Source: Thauera terpenica 58Eu (GTDB lineage Bacteria; Pseudomonadota; Gammaproteobacteria; Burkholderiales; Rhodocyclaceae). From it: 64,000 nucleotides of DNA. The notes under the pieces are model-generated. The model worked only from the letters and a program-made list of their open reading frames with translations, was not told where the DNA came from and searched no databases. A program made the position numbers and the translations under genes. This document shows, one piece after another, positions 7,406 through 17,249 of the stretch. Where the stretch lies: contig NZ_ATJV01000002.1 of assembly GCF_000443165.1 (NCBI RefSeq), positions 1-64,000 on the forward strand, read 5' to 3'. The stretch's first letter is position 1; each line of letters opens with the position of its first letter.

Positions 7406-8590
7406 CTAATCTCTCACCAACGAACCTTCACGCGCAGCACGTAGTCTCTCAGCGAGCAAAATTCCCATTAAGAAGAACAACATCCGTGCGTCAGATATCG
7501 TAAAACTCTTCATAAAATTCAGAAATTCATAACAAATCAACGCCAAGACAACACCCAGATATGGAAATCTAACCTTTAACCCCGCCCACACTGAAAAAAC
7601 AAAAACAAGAACAAAAAGAAAAAGCCCGATCACGCCATTCTCGAACAGCAACTCGAGCACGATATTGTGTGGATAAGCCCTTTCGTCATAACCAAGAACC
7701 ATAAAACCCCAAGAGCCCGTTCCGTATCCAAATACCACTGCAGCGTCATCTGCAAGCCATTCACGCATTTGCACCCAAAGATCCGTTCGCGACGAAAGCT
7801 CACCTTCAAATAGCAGAATAAAACGCGCAACTGCTCTATCTATGAAAAAAGCCGCCTGTTCAAACTGCGAAAGAAACTGGCCGATAAGCAAAATCGAGAA
7901 TCCAACAAACGACAATACCGTTATCGAACTCCAACTCCTGCGGACAATCAGCCCTAAAAAAAGCATTCCGACACCGAAAAGCAGCGGCCCTCTAGCGCCC
8001 GTGAGCAATAAACACAACAACACAAAACACGTTAGTGCCAAGTCTATTAACCACGATCTACTAACGCTAAAAAAGCCTAGTATTGCCAGCAATCCACCGC
8101 CAAAATAGCCAGCTGTGAGATATATAGACCGCTGCGAATCTGACAACGAGTAAAAATCACCCGCACTTCTCAACATCCCAAACGCGGAAAAGGCGAGCAC
8201 AGAAACTGTCAAAAAAAAATAAATCCTTATAAAACTATCAACATAAACACTGCCGGACAGTATTGGCAACCAAAATAGCAGCGCACAAACCATCAACCCA
8301 GCAAGCTTTTCATAAACGTAACCTTCCGAGGGAGTCCAGATAACACTACATACTGCCCACAAGAGAAACGGCAAAATCAATGTAGCAGTTGCAAACCTAT
8401 CCCTTTCGACACCCCTTAAAATCCCCCCTAGAGTCGCAATTATGAGAAATCCAAAAGCAACGCTTACCACAGGAAACTTCACACCAACGACCAGAAGAAT
8501 TGCTTGACTGAGCAAGCCAGAAGCGAGCGAAACCGCTGCAGCAACCGCCACAAGGCTAAATTTCTCGGACAACAGATTTAACCTTTCCAC
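7406..8590 (-). CDS. O-antigen ligase / polysaccharide polymerase-like membrane protein
   Basis: 394 residues with about ten to twelve hydrophobic helices. A large loop near the C-terminal third carries the word YPHNIVLELLFENGVIG, which is characteristic of the Wzy/WaaL (O-antigen ligase) superfamily. The GTG start at 8590 is preceded by GAGG 7 bases upstream and overlaps the end of the CapK-like gene by 35 bases. Ligases and Wzy polymerases cannot be told apart by sequence alone. Next to a flippase gene and a Wza/Wzc pair, the polymerase role is the likelier one. Codon use is clearly AT-richer than in the flanking genes. Confidence 0.82.
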   Translation of the reverse strand: MERLNLLSEKFSLVAVAAAVSLASGLLSQAILLVVGVKFPVVSVAFGFLIIATLGGILRGVERDRFATATLILPFLLWAVCSVIWTPSEGYVYEKLAGLMVCALLFWLPILSGSVYVDSFIRIYFFLTVSVLAFSAFGMLRSAGDFYSLSDSQRSIYLTAGYFGGGLLAILGFFSVSRSWLIDLALTCFVLLCLLLTGARGPLLFGVGMLFLGLIVRRSWSSITVLSFVGFSILLIGQFLSQFEQAAFFIDRAVARFILLFEGELSSRTDLWVQMREWLADDAAVVFGYGTGSWGFMVLGYDERAYPHNIVLELLFENGVIGLFLFVLVFVFSVWAGLKVRFPYLGVVLALICYEFLNFMKSFTISDARMLFFLMGILLAERLRAAREGSLVRD

Positions 8591-9815
8591 CTTTGGTCCT
8601 CACGAATTCATCTTGGTGAACAACCGTAAGCTCCACCTCTTCACCAAGCATATTTTGAAGGTCACGCTGGAATTCTGTCTTATCAACAACACCGCCACGC
8701 CCGAGATTAAGGACAAACCGCTTCAAGCCAATTTGGACTAGTTGGGCCTCACCGCAATTGCGAACGTGCGTGAAGATCCTCGCCAACCTTCCGACCCTTG
8801 TGCCTTTACTGTTAAGGACGTAGTCATCGACTCTACCCTCGATCTCTAGTCCAATCGGATAGGGAAAGCCGCATCCGCAATTGTCCACACGCCCTGTCAA
8901 AATATCGCCTGTTCGATATCCGAGCAAGGGCATCACAGAATTCCAGTATCCCGACCCAACTATCTCAAACAATTCGTCATCACGTGGATCAAGGGTGATA
9001 TCTCCAATCACACCCAGATCATGCAGCGTTCCTCTCGGACAACGCCACATTGCACAAACATTCTCGACCTGACCATAGAACTCCGACACTTCACACCGAA
9101 AAGCCTCTTTAAGCAGTTCACGTCCCGCGGATGAAATCGTCTCGCTGCCTGTGCTAACTAGGCGCAGATCAAGATTCAGACGCACATTCTTCCGAAGAAT
9201 ATGCTCGGCTATAACCAGGAGTGCAGACGGGTACCCGTGAACCCAACGGACACCATATCGCTCCATCGCCGTCAGATACTCATCAATTGCGTTAGCAGAC
9301 ATGTTGAACGATGACACGTAAAGCTGCCGAAGGCCCGGCAAGACAATCCAGTCTCCGAGGCAACCAGAACCACGTGGTATCCGCCTCCCGCCAACAACCA
9401 TCCCGCGATCCCCAAGCTCAATCCCGAAGAACGAGCGAAAGAGCCACCAAGCTGCCGCTTGTGTCGCTATAGCTTCTCGGTCTGTGTACAGCGTTAATCC
9501 AACCCCTGTCGTACCACTCGTCTTCGTCTTTACTACACTTGGCCAAATCCCCTTCCTGACCATAAACAAGTCAGGCCTAGACCGCACTACACTTTTATCT
9601 ACTTGGCCGACAGTCAGAAACTCCCCCTTACCATAGTAGGGTGCACTTCTAGCCAACAACTCTATTTCCTGCCGCCTTCTAAGCCTCCACTCATCAAAGC
9701 GAGCAGGGTCACCCTGAAAAAGCGATCTAAAAATCTCGAGCCTTTTTCTAAAATCGGCGCCTTGGCGCGTAGCCGATAGCACGGCTGCACCGATCTTCAA
9801 TGCAGTCCGCTTCAT
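8556..9815 (-). CDS. CapK/PaaK-like adenylate-forming enzyme
   Basis: 419 residues of the phenylacetate-CoA-ligase-like family found in capsule loci (CapK). The adenylation core shows KTKTSGTTGVGLTLYTDREA (P-loop-like), an EFYGQVENV motif, Cys-containing words MWRCPRG and CGCGFP, and YRTGDIL. In these loci such enzymes probably activate an acyl or amino-acid group for attachment to the glycan; the substrate is unknown. Its ATG overlaps the CapA-like stop (ATGA). The gene is AT-rich, as are its neighbours. Confidence 0.82.
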   Translation of the reverse strand: MKRTALKIGAAVLSATRQGADFRKRLEIFRSLFQGDPARFDEWRLRRRQEIELLARSAPYYGKGEFLTVGQVDKSVVRSRPDLFMVRKGIWPSVVKTKTSGTTGVGLTLYTDREAIATQAAAWWLFRSFFGIELGDRGMVVGGRRIPRGSGCLGDWIVLPGLRQLYVSSFNMSANAIDEYLTAMERYGVRWVHGYPSALLVIAEHILRKNVRLNLDLRLVSTGSETISSAGRELLKEAFRCEVSEFYGQVENVCAMWRCPRGTLHDLGVIGDITLDPRDDELFEIVGSGYWNSVMPLLGYRTGDILTGRVDNCGCGFPYPIGLEIEGRVDDYVLNSKGTRVGRLARIFTHVRNCGEAQLVQIGLKRFVLNLGRGGVVDKTEFQRDLQNMLGEEVELTVVHQDEFVRTKGGKVKSVVREI

Positions 9816-10849
9816 TTATTCCGCCCAATCAACTTAATCAGCATAGCGCTCAAAGCACCAAACTGGCGAGGCCCCACTTGCCTGATGCGCGCTGGATGCA
9901 ACCAATATACTGCACGTTTCGCAAGCCTAAAGGCAAAATAAAACCGTATAAATACAGAGTAACCCTTCGAATCAAAGCGAAGCGGATATGAATACAAGCG
10001 AAATAAAAAGCCGACATCCCGCGAAAACCTTATCTCACGTCGGACAGGATCGTAAACTGCGCGCACTAGTTCAACAGAGTTTTGATCAAAGTCCACTCCG
10101 ATAACCAACGAGTCACGGTTCTCGTCCGGCAGGCGCAACACCCCCTTTCGACTCGCATATTCATCAAAGATGAAGTTCCCAAGTGAGTAGAAGACATCGC
10201 TACTACCCTTCTTTTCGCACCCCTGAACAACATGTGCATGATGCCCGACAACATAACGAGCACCCCGCAAAACATACTCATTAGCTAAACGCCGCATCTT
10301 CCATGACGGATAGCGATAGTTTGTCTCTCCCCAATGAACATAGACGACAGAGGTTACTCCGTGCTTTCTATTCTTTGCGAGGGCGCCCAGCAACTCTTCG
10401 GACTCGGCATCGCAACAACGAACACCATCTTGCGATACCAGGTCAGTGACCGCGCCGGTCTCCGCTTCTACGACAAAAAAAACTTCTACCTCTCTACCCG
10501 CCGCCGTCCTAAAAGTCACGCTACTATGGGATCCACTCTTATCGCGGAACCCCACAACTTCAAACCCACTCGCTTTCAAAGCATTTACTAAAGACTCAAA
10601 CGCTCGCTCACCGTAGTCGTGAACATGATTATTCGCAACTCCGAAGTGCGTAACTCCGACTCTTTTAGCCAGCGTCAAACTGTTAAGACCTTGTCCGAGA
10701 TAAACTTTATTTTTCTCAAACTTAGAGACCTCGTTCACGACACCCTCATAGTTCCCTATAACGATGTCGCCGGGCGCAAAAGGAGAGTCGAGCAGCGACA
10801 AATCTCCTTCGCCTCTCACCGAAAAATCTCCAATAAACCACGCTTTCAT
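9812..10849 (-). CDS. CapA-family metallophosphatase-like protein
   Basis: 345 residues. The order of motifs matches the CapA (poly-gamma-glutamate synthesis) fold: FIGDFSV, GNYEGVV, GVANNHVHDYG (around 85-95), VYVHWGETNYRYPS, VVGHHAHVVQG and FYSLGNFIFDEY. These carry the metal-binding Asp, Asn and His residues of a calcineurin-like active site. No signal peptide or membrane anchor is seen, unlike Bacillus CapA, so it probably acts in the cytoplasm on a precursor. Its ATG overlaps the GT4 stop codon (ATGA) and its stop overlaps the CapK start, so translation of the cassette is coupled. Confidence 0.85.
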   Translation of the reverse strand: MKAWFIGDFSVRGEGDLSLLDSPFAPGDIVIGNYEGVVNEVSKFEKNKVYLGQGLNSLTLAKRVGVTHFGVANNHVHDYGERAFESLVNALKASGFEVVGFRDKSGSHSSVTFRTAAGREVEVFFVVEAETGAVTDLVSQDGVRCCDAESEELLGALAKNRKHGVTSVVYVHWGETNYRYPSWKMRRLANEYVLRGARYVVGHHAHVVQGCEKKGSSDVFYSLGNFIFDEYASRKGVLRLPDENRDSLVIGVDFDQNSVELVRAVYDPVRREIRFSRDVGFLFRLYSYPLRFDSKGYSVFIRFYFAFRLAKRAVYWLHPARIRQVGPRQFGALSAMLIKLIGRNK

Positions 10850-11979
10850 GCGATGCCTCGCCCGTAGTAGGCAATCAAGTCGCTATAAAGCGAATCTGCA
10901 TTCCAATCTTCCACGAACCTACTTCTTGGCAAGCTCCCTGCGGCGTCCGCCGCTTGCAAAATCATCGCTTTCTTCATCCCTGCAGCTAAGTCCACCGCAC
11001 TATCGGGCTTAACGAGCACAGCAAACTCCGCCTGATCCAGGTAGCGCCGCTGAGGGGGAAGGTCGCTCGCAACGATATATAGCCCAGCAGCCGCATACTC
11101 AAACATCTTCGTCGCGGGGTTTCGATGAAACTTCTTCATGTCCTTTAGGGGAATAACGCCAACCTTGCAGGCGCTCAACTCCGCGGGGACTCTCCTGTAA
11201 GGGACACGTCCGGTGATCTCAAGATCAACGTTGGCTGCACGAGCTATTGAAGCGAGTTCAGATCCCAACTCGCTCCCTGGATCTCCAATCAACCGCGCCT
11301 TTCCTGTCCACCCTACTTCGCGCTTTAGAATTCCTAAGGCCTCGACGAACTCAATGACACCAGTTCTCCGTGACATTGAACCCAAAATACAAAAATCGGC
11401 TTCCTTAGCACTTATTTCGTCCAAGCCACCTACACCCGAAAAGTCCTCTAGACGGGGGAAGTTTGGGAACAAAAAGCAGTTCTTGGCCCCCCACTTTCTG
11501 TACTTTTCTTCCAGCCAGTGGTCAGAAACTGAAATGCCGCCAAAAACCTTCGCTCCCCAATACTCCATCAAGAGCGTGGACTTTGCTAAACCATATCGGA
11601 AAAGCAGAGGAATCTCTGTTTTGTGCTCCAATAGTGAAGTAGGCATATCCTCGCGACAATCATAGAAAACCTTAACTCTTGTAAACTGCGCAAGAAAAAT
11701 TGCTAGCGGCAAGAACTCAACACTGCAAATCTGTACTGCATCTGGCTTCCAACTCAAGACTCTATTTAGTAAATTTAGCCCACCTGTCAGCCTAGTTAGT
11801 CGGCGCACGCCCTTAGGCAAGACCGTGCATATCAGATTAGTGAAGACGCTTGGCGGGTTATCTCGACAAAAGAAGTTTACTGACCATCCCGCACGAGTCA
11901 GCGCACCAATTTCCTTGTAGTAATACCGGTGATCATCCGCAGGCCCTACTGACGCCACTACGATAATTTTATAAGTCAT
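10846..11979 (-). CDS. Glycosyltransferase family 4
   Basis: 377 residues from the ATG at 11979, which overlaps the deacetylase stop by 11 bases; a TTG at 11997 is also in frame but less likely. The N-terminal Rossmann half (YKIIVVASVGPADDHRYYYK, VKVFYDCREDMP) and the C-terminal half (ILGSMSRRTGVIEFVEAL, KMFEYAAAGLYIVASDLPP) show a GT-B fold of GT4 type. The latter motif carries the donor-binding Glu. It should add one sugar of the repeat unit at the inner face of the membrane; donor and acceptor cannot be read from sequence. The gene lies in the AT-rich cassette. Confidence 0.85.
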   Translation of the reverse strand: MTYKIIVVASVGPADDHRYYYKEIGALTRAGWSVNFFCRDNPPSVFTNLICTVLPKGVRRLTRLTGGLNLLNRVLSWKPDAVQICSVEFLPLAIFLAQFTRVKVFYDCREDMPTSLLEHKTEIPLLFRYGLAKSTLLMEYWGAKVFGGISVSDHWLEEKYRKWGAKNCFLFPNFPRLEDFSGVGGLDEISAKEADFCILGSMSRRTGVIEFVEALGILKREVGWTGKARLIGDPGSELGSELASIARAANVDLEITGRVPYRRVPAELSACKVGVIPLKDMKKFHRNPATKMFEYAAAGLYIVASDLPPQRRYLDQAEFAVLVKPDSAVDLAAGMKKAMILQAADAAGSLPRSRFVEDWNADSLYSDLIAYYGRGIA

Positions 11980-12802
11980 TGTAGGAGACTCTCTCAATAC
12001 TCAGTTCAGCCAGAAGACTCAAAAAGCGTTCATCGCTCAAAATTGAAAAGTCTGAACGACGCCGTTGCTGCATCTCAGGCGACTGATTTAGAACACCACC
12101 GCCTAAACTAGGATGACAACTTAGCTCCGCCGTGCTCTGCTCCCCCCACACACCATCAGACGCATAACATCTAAATAGCCTCTCGAAGTCTTGCCACGAC
12201 TCCACCTTTGGTATTCCAAAGCGCACAACTGGAAAACACAATTTTCTCGAACTGTAAATCCGTTCATTTAATCCAATTACGAATCTACGGTGAGCCGGCA
12301 ATAACTTACCGGAGGAACCTCTTGGTGTTCGGACACGCGAAATTCCATGCCGCTGGGCCGCTTCTGCAACTTCGATTGCTATTGTGGGAAGTCGGGCAAC
12401 ATGGTGGTGCGTATCAAGATGTGAGATCCGCTCCGCTTTCGACAATACAGTTTCGATTTGCGCATCGAACTCGTGAGCGATATCCCTCTTTCTGAGGGAA
12501 AGCATAAAACTAGACAGATTATTTAAGTTTATTGCCTTGAAATACCCTGTTTCTAAATTCACTAGGGCGCTATTTTTGGTCTGGGGCGAAACAGGCTTTC
12601 CCGTGCTTATATTCAAGTGAACACCTACGGAAACTGCCCTCCCCTCGTTCGTCTGAAATCTGCAATCGTCCAACGACTCAATACACCCTGCCATTGCCGA
12701 AACACTAGTTAGAGAGCCATGCAACGCAAGTGAATGACATGCCTTGTTTATATCTTTGTCCCAACCGTAGTCATCTGCATTAATTATTAGAAATCTAGTC
12801 AT
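11969..12802 (-). CDS. ChbG/YdjC-family carbohydrate deacetylase
   Basis: 277 residues. The family hallmark INADDYGWDKDIN at the N-terminus carries the Asp metal ligand, GVHLNISTGKPV follows, and SHLDTHHHVARLP near 130 supplies the His ligands. ChbG/YdjC enzymes remove N-acetyl groups from amino sugars using a divalent metal. In a polysaccharide locus this suggests partial N-deacetylation of the repeat unit or its lipid precursor, leaving a free amine. That amine could be the acceptor for the CapK-activated group (inference). Its ATG overlaps the flippase stop codon. Confidence 0.88.
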   Translation of the reverse strand: MTRFLIINADDYGWDKDINKACHSLALHGSLTSVSAMAGCIESLDDCRFQTNEGRAVSVGVHLNISTGKPVSPQTKNSALVNLETGYFKAINLNNLSSFMLSLRKRDIAHEFDAQIETVLSKAERISHLDTHHHVARLPTIAIEVAEAAQRHGISRVRTPRGSSGKLLPAHRRFVIGLNERIYSSRKLCFPVVRFGIPKVESWQDFERLFRCYASDGVWGEQSTAELSCHPSLGGGVLNQSPEMQQRRRSDFSILSDERFLSLLAELSIERVSYNDL

Positions 12803-14013
12803 ACCTTAAATACCTTAATGACAATATAGATTAACGAGATGTACGCCAAACCCATTGAGACCACAAGACTTAAAACTGCTTGAAGAGCGCTCGCCTCTAA
12901 AAAAACTACACATATGAACGAAACGACGCACAAGAGCAGAAGCCTGAGCACCTCCCATTTCATCTGAGCCTGTGAATTCTGCGTAACGACGAGCGCCTGA
13001 GATATTGGTATCACAAAGAACGAAATCAGAAATGCCGGCCAAATGACATATAGATAATCAAGTGCGAAAATCCACTCTATCAAGTAGCTCTCAACAAGCA
13101 AGCTCGCGAGCAAAACAACAACCCCATAAACAGGCAAACTAATTAAGAACCCAATCTTTAAATACTTATACAAAATACCTCGAACAGCCGCTCCGGAACG
13201 ATAGCTTGCGCTAAACTCACTCAAAAAGTACGGCTGTAGAGCTTGAGATACAATTCGAACTGGAGCGCTCAATATTTTGTAAGCCACACCTACCGCAGCA
13301 GAAGCCTGGGCGCCAAAGAAGATTCCGGAAAATATAACAATGAACTGCACTGACAATCCATTGAACAGAACGGACAAATTTGAAAGAAAGAGATCTTTGA
13401 TCCGAACAACATTCCAGTTTATTCTCGTCACCCTCAATCTGGGCATAGCAGGGCAGCGCCCTTTTTTATTCTCTATAAATAAAACAACAGCAAAGAAGAG
13501 CCGAGCAAGGACATCACTTAATAGAAGTGCTTCTATAGAGCCGCCTAAATAAACGAAGAGTGGCTGAAAGAGACCATAGACAATCCCTTGAGCAAGTCTT
13601 GCGTCTATTATTGCACCTGGATTTCCTTGATAGATTGCGATCGCTTGATGGATATTTGACCAGCCTTGGAAGTAACTGGCAGCAAATAGGGCTAGTGCGA
13701 AGCTGAGGGTTAAGTAACCTCCAAGTACGCCAACTGATGACGCGAACACAAGGAGACCTGTGGTGACGGTCAGCGCCACCCCTGACAGTTTAAAAAACTC
13801 TTCGCAAACTCCCGCATCCTTTGCTGCCGGAGCAACCATTTCTGCCCGAATGGTTAGCAGAGGGGTAATCAGAGTGACAACCGCCACAAAAACTGCATAG
13901 ATACCGTAGGATGCAGGGTCAATAAACTTCAGAGTAAACGGAATTCCTATTAGAGGCCCAATATAGCCAATTCCATTTTTTAAGACGGCAATTTTTTTTT
14001 GATCTCTCTTCAC
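12799..14013 (-). CDS. Polysaccharide flippase (Wzx-like, MOP superfamily)
   Basis: 404 residues with about twelve hydrophobic helices. The N-terminus KNGIGYIGPLIGIPFTLKFIDPASYGIYAV matches Wzx/PST-type transporters in its spacing and Gly/Pro pattern (first helix near residues 12-30). It should flip undecaprenyl-linked repeat units to the periplasm. The GTG start at 14013 has no strong Shine-Dalgarno. This is the first gene of the AT-rich cassette and follows a 205-base AT-rich gap after the dehydrogenase gene, the likely upstream junction of the cassette. Confidence 0.82.
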   Translation of the reverse strand: MKRDQKKIAVLKNGIGYIGPLIGIPFTLKFIDPASYGIYAVFVAVVTLITPLLTIRAEMVAPAAKDAGVCEEFFKLSGVALTVTTGLLVFASSVGVLGGYLTLSFALALFAASYFQGWSNIHQAIAIYQGNPGAIIDARLAQGIVYGLFQPLFVYLGGSIEALLLSDVLARLFFAVVLFIENKKGRCPAMPRLRVTRINWNVVRIKDLFLSNLSVLFNGLSVQFIVIFSGIFFGAQASAAVGVAYKILSAPVRIVSQALQPYFLSEFSASYRSGAAVRGILYKYLKIGFLISLPVYGVVVLLASLLVESYLIEWIFALDYLYVIWPAFLISFFVIPISQALVVTQNSQAQMKWEVLRLLLLCVVSFICVVFLEASALQAVLSLVVSMGLAYISLIYIVIKVFKV

Positions 14014-14218
14014 AGAAAAAATTTTCCACGCAGGGTCAGCTTAAGAAAAACCAGTCACTGAAACCACTAACCTTCCTGTTTGTAATGTCATGAAGCAAAG
14101 GGGTGCTTAGCGTTATAGAAGCAAACGCTTAGCTTCGGACAAAGCTGAGACATTAATTCTTGAAAAGTCAGTTACCTTAAGCAACTGGTTTTTTATGTTG
14201 ATTACATTATGGAAAGAA

Positions 14219-15505
14219 CTACAGCCTGAGATCAGCGGCGTCGCGCGGCATCACATACTTGAGGTCATACACCACATGTTCCGGCTTGCCGAGGGCGCGA
14301 ATCGCAGCCGGGCCCATGGCCTTGAACTGCTCATGCGCCACACCGACGATGATGGCGTCGTAGGCGCCCTGCCTGGGCGCATCGATCGGGGCAAGACCGT
14401 ATTCGTGCTTGGCTTCGGCCACATCCACCCAGGGGTCGTATACGTCGGCTTGGATGTTGTACTCGCCCAGCTCCTTGACGATGTCGACGATGCGGGTGTT
14501 GCGCAGATCCGGGCAGTTCTCCTTGAAGGTGAGGCCCATGACGAGCACACGCGCGCCTTCGACGGTGATGCGGCGCTTGAGCATGGCCTTGACCAGCTGC
14601 GACACCACATAGGCGCCCATGCCGTCGTTAAGGCGCCGGCCGGCCAGGATGATCTCGGGGTGGTAGCCGATGGACTGCGCCTTGTGGGTGAGGTAGTAGG
14701 GGTCCACGCCGATGCAGTGGCCGCCCACCAGACCGGGACGGAAGGGCAGGAAGTTCCACTTGCTGCCGGCGGCTTGCAGCACGGCTTCGGTGTCGATGCC
14801 CATCTTGTTGAAGATGATGGCCAGCTCGTTGATGAGGGCGATGTTGACGTCGCGCTGGGTGTTCTCGATCACCTTGGCGGCTTCGGCCACCTTGATGCTT
14901 TCGGCCTTATGCGTGCCGGCGATGATGATCTGCAGGTAGAGGTCGTTGACCAGTTCGGCCACTTCGGGCGTGGAGCCGGAGGTGACTTTCTTGATGGTGG
15001 AGACGCGGTGTTCCTTGTCGCCCGGGTTGATGCGCTCGGGGCTGTAGCCGGCAAAGAAGTCGACGTTGAACTTGAGGCCGGAGAATTCTTCCAGCACGGG
15101 CACGCAGTCTTCTTCGGTGGCGCCGGGGTAGACGGTGGATTCGTAGATGACGATGTCGCCCTTCTTGAGCACCTTGCCGATGGTCTCGGAGGCTTTGATC
15201 AGCGGCGTCAGGTCGGGCTGCTTGTGATCGTCGATGGGCGTGGGCACGGTGACGATGAAGACGTTGCAGGCGGCCAGGTCAGCGGCGTTGGCGCTGTAGT
15301 GCATGCCGGTGGCTTCGCGCATTTCTTCGTCGGAGACTTCCAGCGTGGCGTCGTGGCCGGCTTGCAGGGCTTTGATGCGCGCCTGATGGATGTCAAAGCC
15401 GAGTACGTCGCGCTTCTTGGCGAATTCGATGGCGAGGGGCAGGCCTACGTAGCCCAGGCCGATGATGGCGAGTTTGATCTGGTCGAGAGTAGGGAGTGTG
15501 TTCAT
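14219..15505 (-). CDS. tviB: UDP-N-acetylhexosamine 6-dehydrogenase (TviB/WbpO type)
   Basis: 428 residues from the ATG at 15505; the frame stays open further upstream but that part overlaps the wecA-type gene and is not protein-like. NAD-binding [11 protein letters not shown] is at the N-terminus, [15 protein letters not shown] follows, [15 protein letters not shown] is in the middle, and the catalytic-cysteine motif [12 protein letters not shown] lies near 265. The enzyme performs a two-step NAD oxidation of the C6 hydroxyl to a uronate, most likely on UDP-GlcNAc or UDP-GalNAc by its similarity to TviB/WbpO. It starts 28 bases after the initiating-transferase stop, so it is in the same operon. 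Confidence 0.9.
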   Translation of the reverse strand: MNTLPTLDQIKLAIIGLGYVGLPLAIEFAKKRDVLGFDIHQARIKALQAGHDATLEVSDEEMREATGMHYSANAADLAACNVFIVTVPTPIDDHKQPDLTPLIKASETIGKVLKKGDIVIYESTVYPGATEEDCVPVLEEFSGLKFNVDFFAGYSPERINPGDKEHRVSTIKKVTSGSTPEVAELVNDLYLQIIIAGTHKAESIKVAEAAKVIENTQRDVNIALINELAIIFNKMGIDTEAVLQAAGSKWNFLPFRPGLVGGHCIGVDPYYLTHKAQSIGYHPEIILAGRRLNDGMGAYVVSQLVKAMLKRRITVEGARVLVMGLTFKENCPDLRNTRIVDIVKELGEYNIQADVYDPWVDVAEAKHEYGLAPIDAPRQGAYDAIIVGVAHEQFKAMGPAAIRALGKPEHVVYDLKYVMPRDAADLRL

Positions 15506-15533
15506 CTGGATTAGCTCTGTGGAAACGAGAGGT

Positions 15534-17177
15534 TCAGGGTTTGGGGATGATGGTGTCGGGTGCGGGCGCGAGCGCGCGAGCGCGCTTTTCGGCGGCTTGG
15601 GCCTGCACTTGCGCGTGCGCGACCCTGAGATTGACGTCCTGGTCGAGGATGCGGCCGCGATGCACATAGGTGAAGGACTCTTCAAGCAGCAGGCGCTTTT
15701 GCTTGCGACGGTCGCGACTGCGTTTCTCGAAGCGCTCATCGCCGCTTAGGGGGGTGGCGCGACGGTCGTTGAAGGGGTCGCGGTGAACGTAGCTACGGAT
15801 GAAAACGCCACTGTGCGGGTGTAGCGCCTTGCGGATGAGGCGCAAGTAGTCGACCTGTTGCTTCAGCGGTGCGGCTTCGTCTTCCAGCAAAATTTCGACC
15901 ACTGCATAGCGCAAACCGGGTGTGCCGTCAGGATTGGTCTGCTCATACAGACGCGTGCGAAAAGCGGTTTTTTCGCCTAATTGGGGGGCGATCAGGGCGT
16001 TGATCTGTTCCACGTGCTCGAGCTTGCAGTTGCCAAAAAACACACCGCAGTTGCCGGCCGGGGTGAGATTCAGACGGCGGTGAATGGCGCGCAGTGCCGG
16101 CACGAAGCGCCACGGCCTGGCCGTGATGCCGAGGTAGGCGGCAAACACGCACAGAAAGGCGAAGAACATCAGCCCTTCCGAAGCGCCCCATTGCAAGGCC
16201 AGCACGCCCACGCTGCCCAGCCCGAAATGCAGCAGGCCAATGGTGGTGACGACGTTCTCGACCCGAAAACCCGCGCGCTGCAGCAAGTGGTGCAGATGGT
16301 TGCGGTCGGGGGTGAAGGGGGACTGCCCCAGCCACACGCGGCGCAGCATGACGCTGAGCGTATCGACGAGCGGAATGGCAAACAGCCACAGTGCGGCCAC
16401 CGGGCTGATGAGTGCGCCCTGCCCTGCACCCTCGACGCGGCCATTGCCCACTGCGCCCGTGTCCTGCGTGAGGGTGATGAGCAGCCACACCACGATGAAG
16501 CCCAGCATCATGCTGCCGTTGTCCCCCATGAAGGTGCGAGCGCGGTGTTGCGTGCCAAAGCGCAGGTTGAACCACAGAAAGCCCAGCACGCCACCCAGCG
16601 TGGCCATGGCCAGCAGGTGCGTGGCGCCGCTGCCGGACAGGCCGGTGATCACGGCCACCAGCACCAGCGTGCCGGCGGCGATGGTGCCGGCCAGGCCATC
16701 GATGCCGTCGACCATGTTTTGGGCGTTGATGCCGCCGATGGTGGCGAATACGGTAAACGGCACGGCCAGCGCGCCCAGTGAAACGTCGCCGGTAAACACC
16801 AGGTCGCCCAGGCTAGTCAGCGACACACCGCCGCCGTACACCATCAGGAAGGCAAGCGCGGCCTGCACTACCAGGCGGATTCTGAAGCTCAGCTTCCAGC
16901 GGTCGTCGGCCAGGCCCACCAGAAACATCACCAGGCCGCACACCAGCAGCGACAGCCATGCCGTGCCTTGCGCCGGGTAGTAAAAGAACAAGGCCGCCAC
17001 CGCCACCAACAGGGCCGCGACCACGCCAAAGCCGCCGACGAAGGGGGTGACGTGTTCGTGTTGTTTGTGTTCACCGGGGTGATCGACCAGCCCGACGCGC
17101 GGCGCCAGCGCGATCATCAGCCGGATGATGATGGCCGATGCAGCCGCAGCCAGTATTAGAACGACGAGTCCGTCCAT
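15534..17177 (-). CDS. WecA/TagO-type undecaprenyl-phosphate glycosyl-1-phosphate transferase with long C-terminal extension
   Basis: 547 residues. The first 350 form a multi-helix membrane domain with the family motifs [34 protein letters not shown] and [11 protein letters not shown]. The enzyme would start repeat units by moving a HexNAc-1-phosphate onto undecaprenyl phosphate. After ARPWRF, about residue 353, comes a soluble tail of some 195 residues that WecA (about 367 residues in E. coli) lacks. The tail has mixed alpha/beta words ([35 protein letters not shown]), a basic stretch ([11 protein letters not shown]) and an Ala-rich end. I do not recognise the tail. It sits upstream of the dehydrogenase gene. 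Confidence 0.88.
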   Translation of the reverse strand: MDGLVVLILAAAASAIIIRLMIALAPRVGLVDHPGEHKQHEHVTPFVGGFGVVAALLVAVAALFFYYPAQGTAWLSLLVCGLVMFLVGLADDRWKLSFRIRLVVQAALAFLMVYGGGVSLTSLGDLVFTGDVSLGALAVPFTVFATIGGINAQNMVDGIDGLAGTIAAGTLVLVAVITGLSGSGATHLLAMATLGGVLGFLWFNLRFGTQHRARTFMGDNGSMMLGFIVVWLLITLTQDTGAVGNGRVEGAGQGALISPVAALWLFAIPLVDTLSVMLRRVWLGQSPFTPDRNHLHHLLQRAGFRVENVVTTIGLLHFGLGSVGVLALQWGASEGLMFFAFLCVFAAYLGITARPWRFVPALRAIHRRLNLTPAGNCGVFFGNCKLEHVEQINALIAPQLGEKTAFRTRLYEQTNPDGTPGLRYAVVEILLEDEAAPLKQQVDYLRLIRKALHPHSGVFIRSYVHRDPFNDRRATPLSGDERFEKRSRDRRKQKRLLLEESFTYVHRGRILDQDVNLRVAHAQVQAQAAEKRARALAPAPDTIIPKP

Positions 17178-17249
17178 GTCAGGACTCTCCTGTGTTTTTC
17201 ATTGAAGTTATGCGCTTGTTTGTGGCGGTGGCGGTGGCGGGTCGATCGG

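Noticed and set aside
14169-14194. Hairpin CAGTT...AACTG followed by a T run on the plus strand
   Set aside because: It looks like a terminator on the plus strand, but no plus-strand gene precedes it. On the minus strand, where the operon runs, the T run is on the wrong side.
14195-15514. Long plus-strand open frame of 439 codons
   Set aside because: It is the mirror of the dehydrogenase gene on the minus strand. Its translation is a Gly/Asp/His-rich string with no family motif, typical of antisense frames in GC-rich coding DNA. The same applies to plus-strand frames over 17.7-19.1 kb, 22.8-24.4 kb, 25.7-26.8 kb and 37.6-40.0 kb.
15506-15739. Longer N-terminus for the dehydrogenase
   Set aside because: The frame is open, but the extra 78 residues are Ser/Arg/Pro-rich and overlap the wecA-type gene in another frame. 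The family fold starts just after the ATG at 15505.
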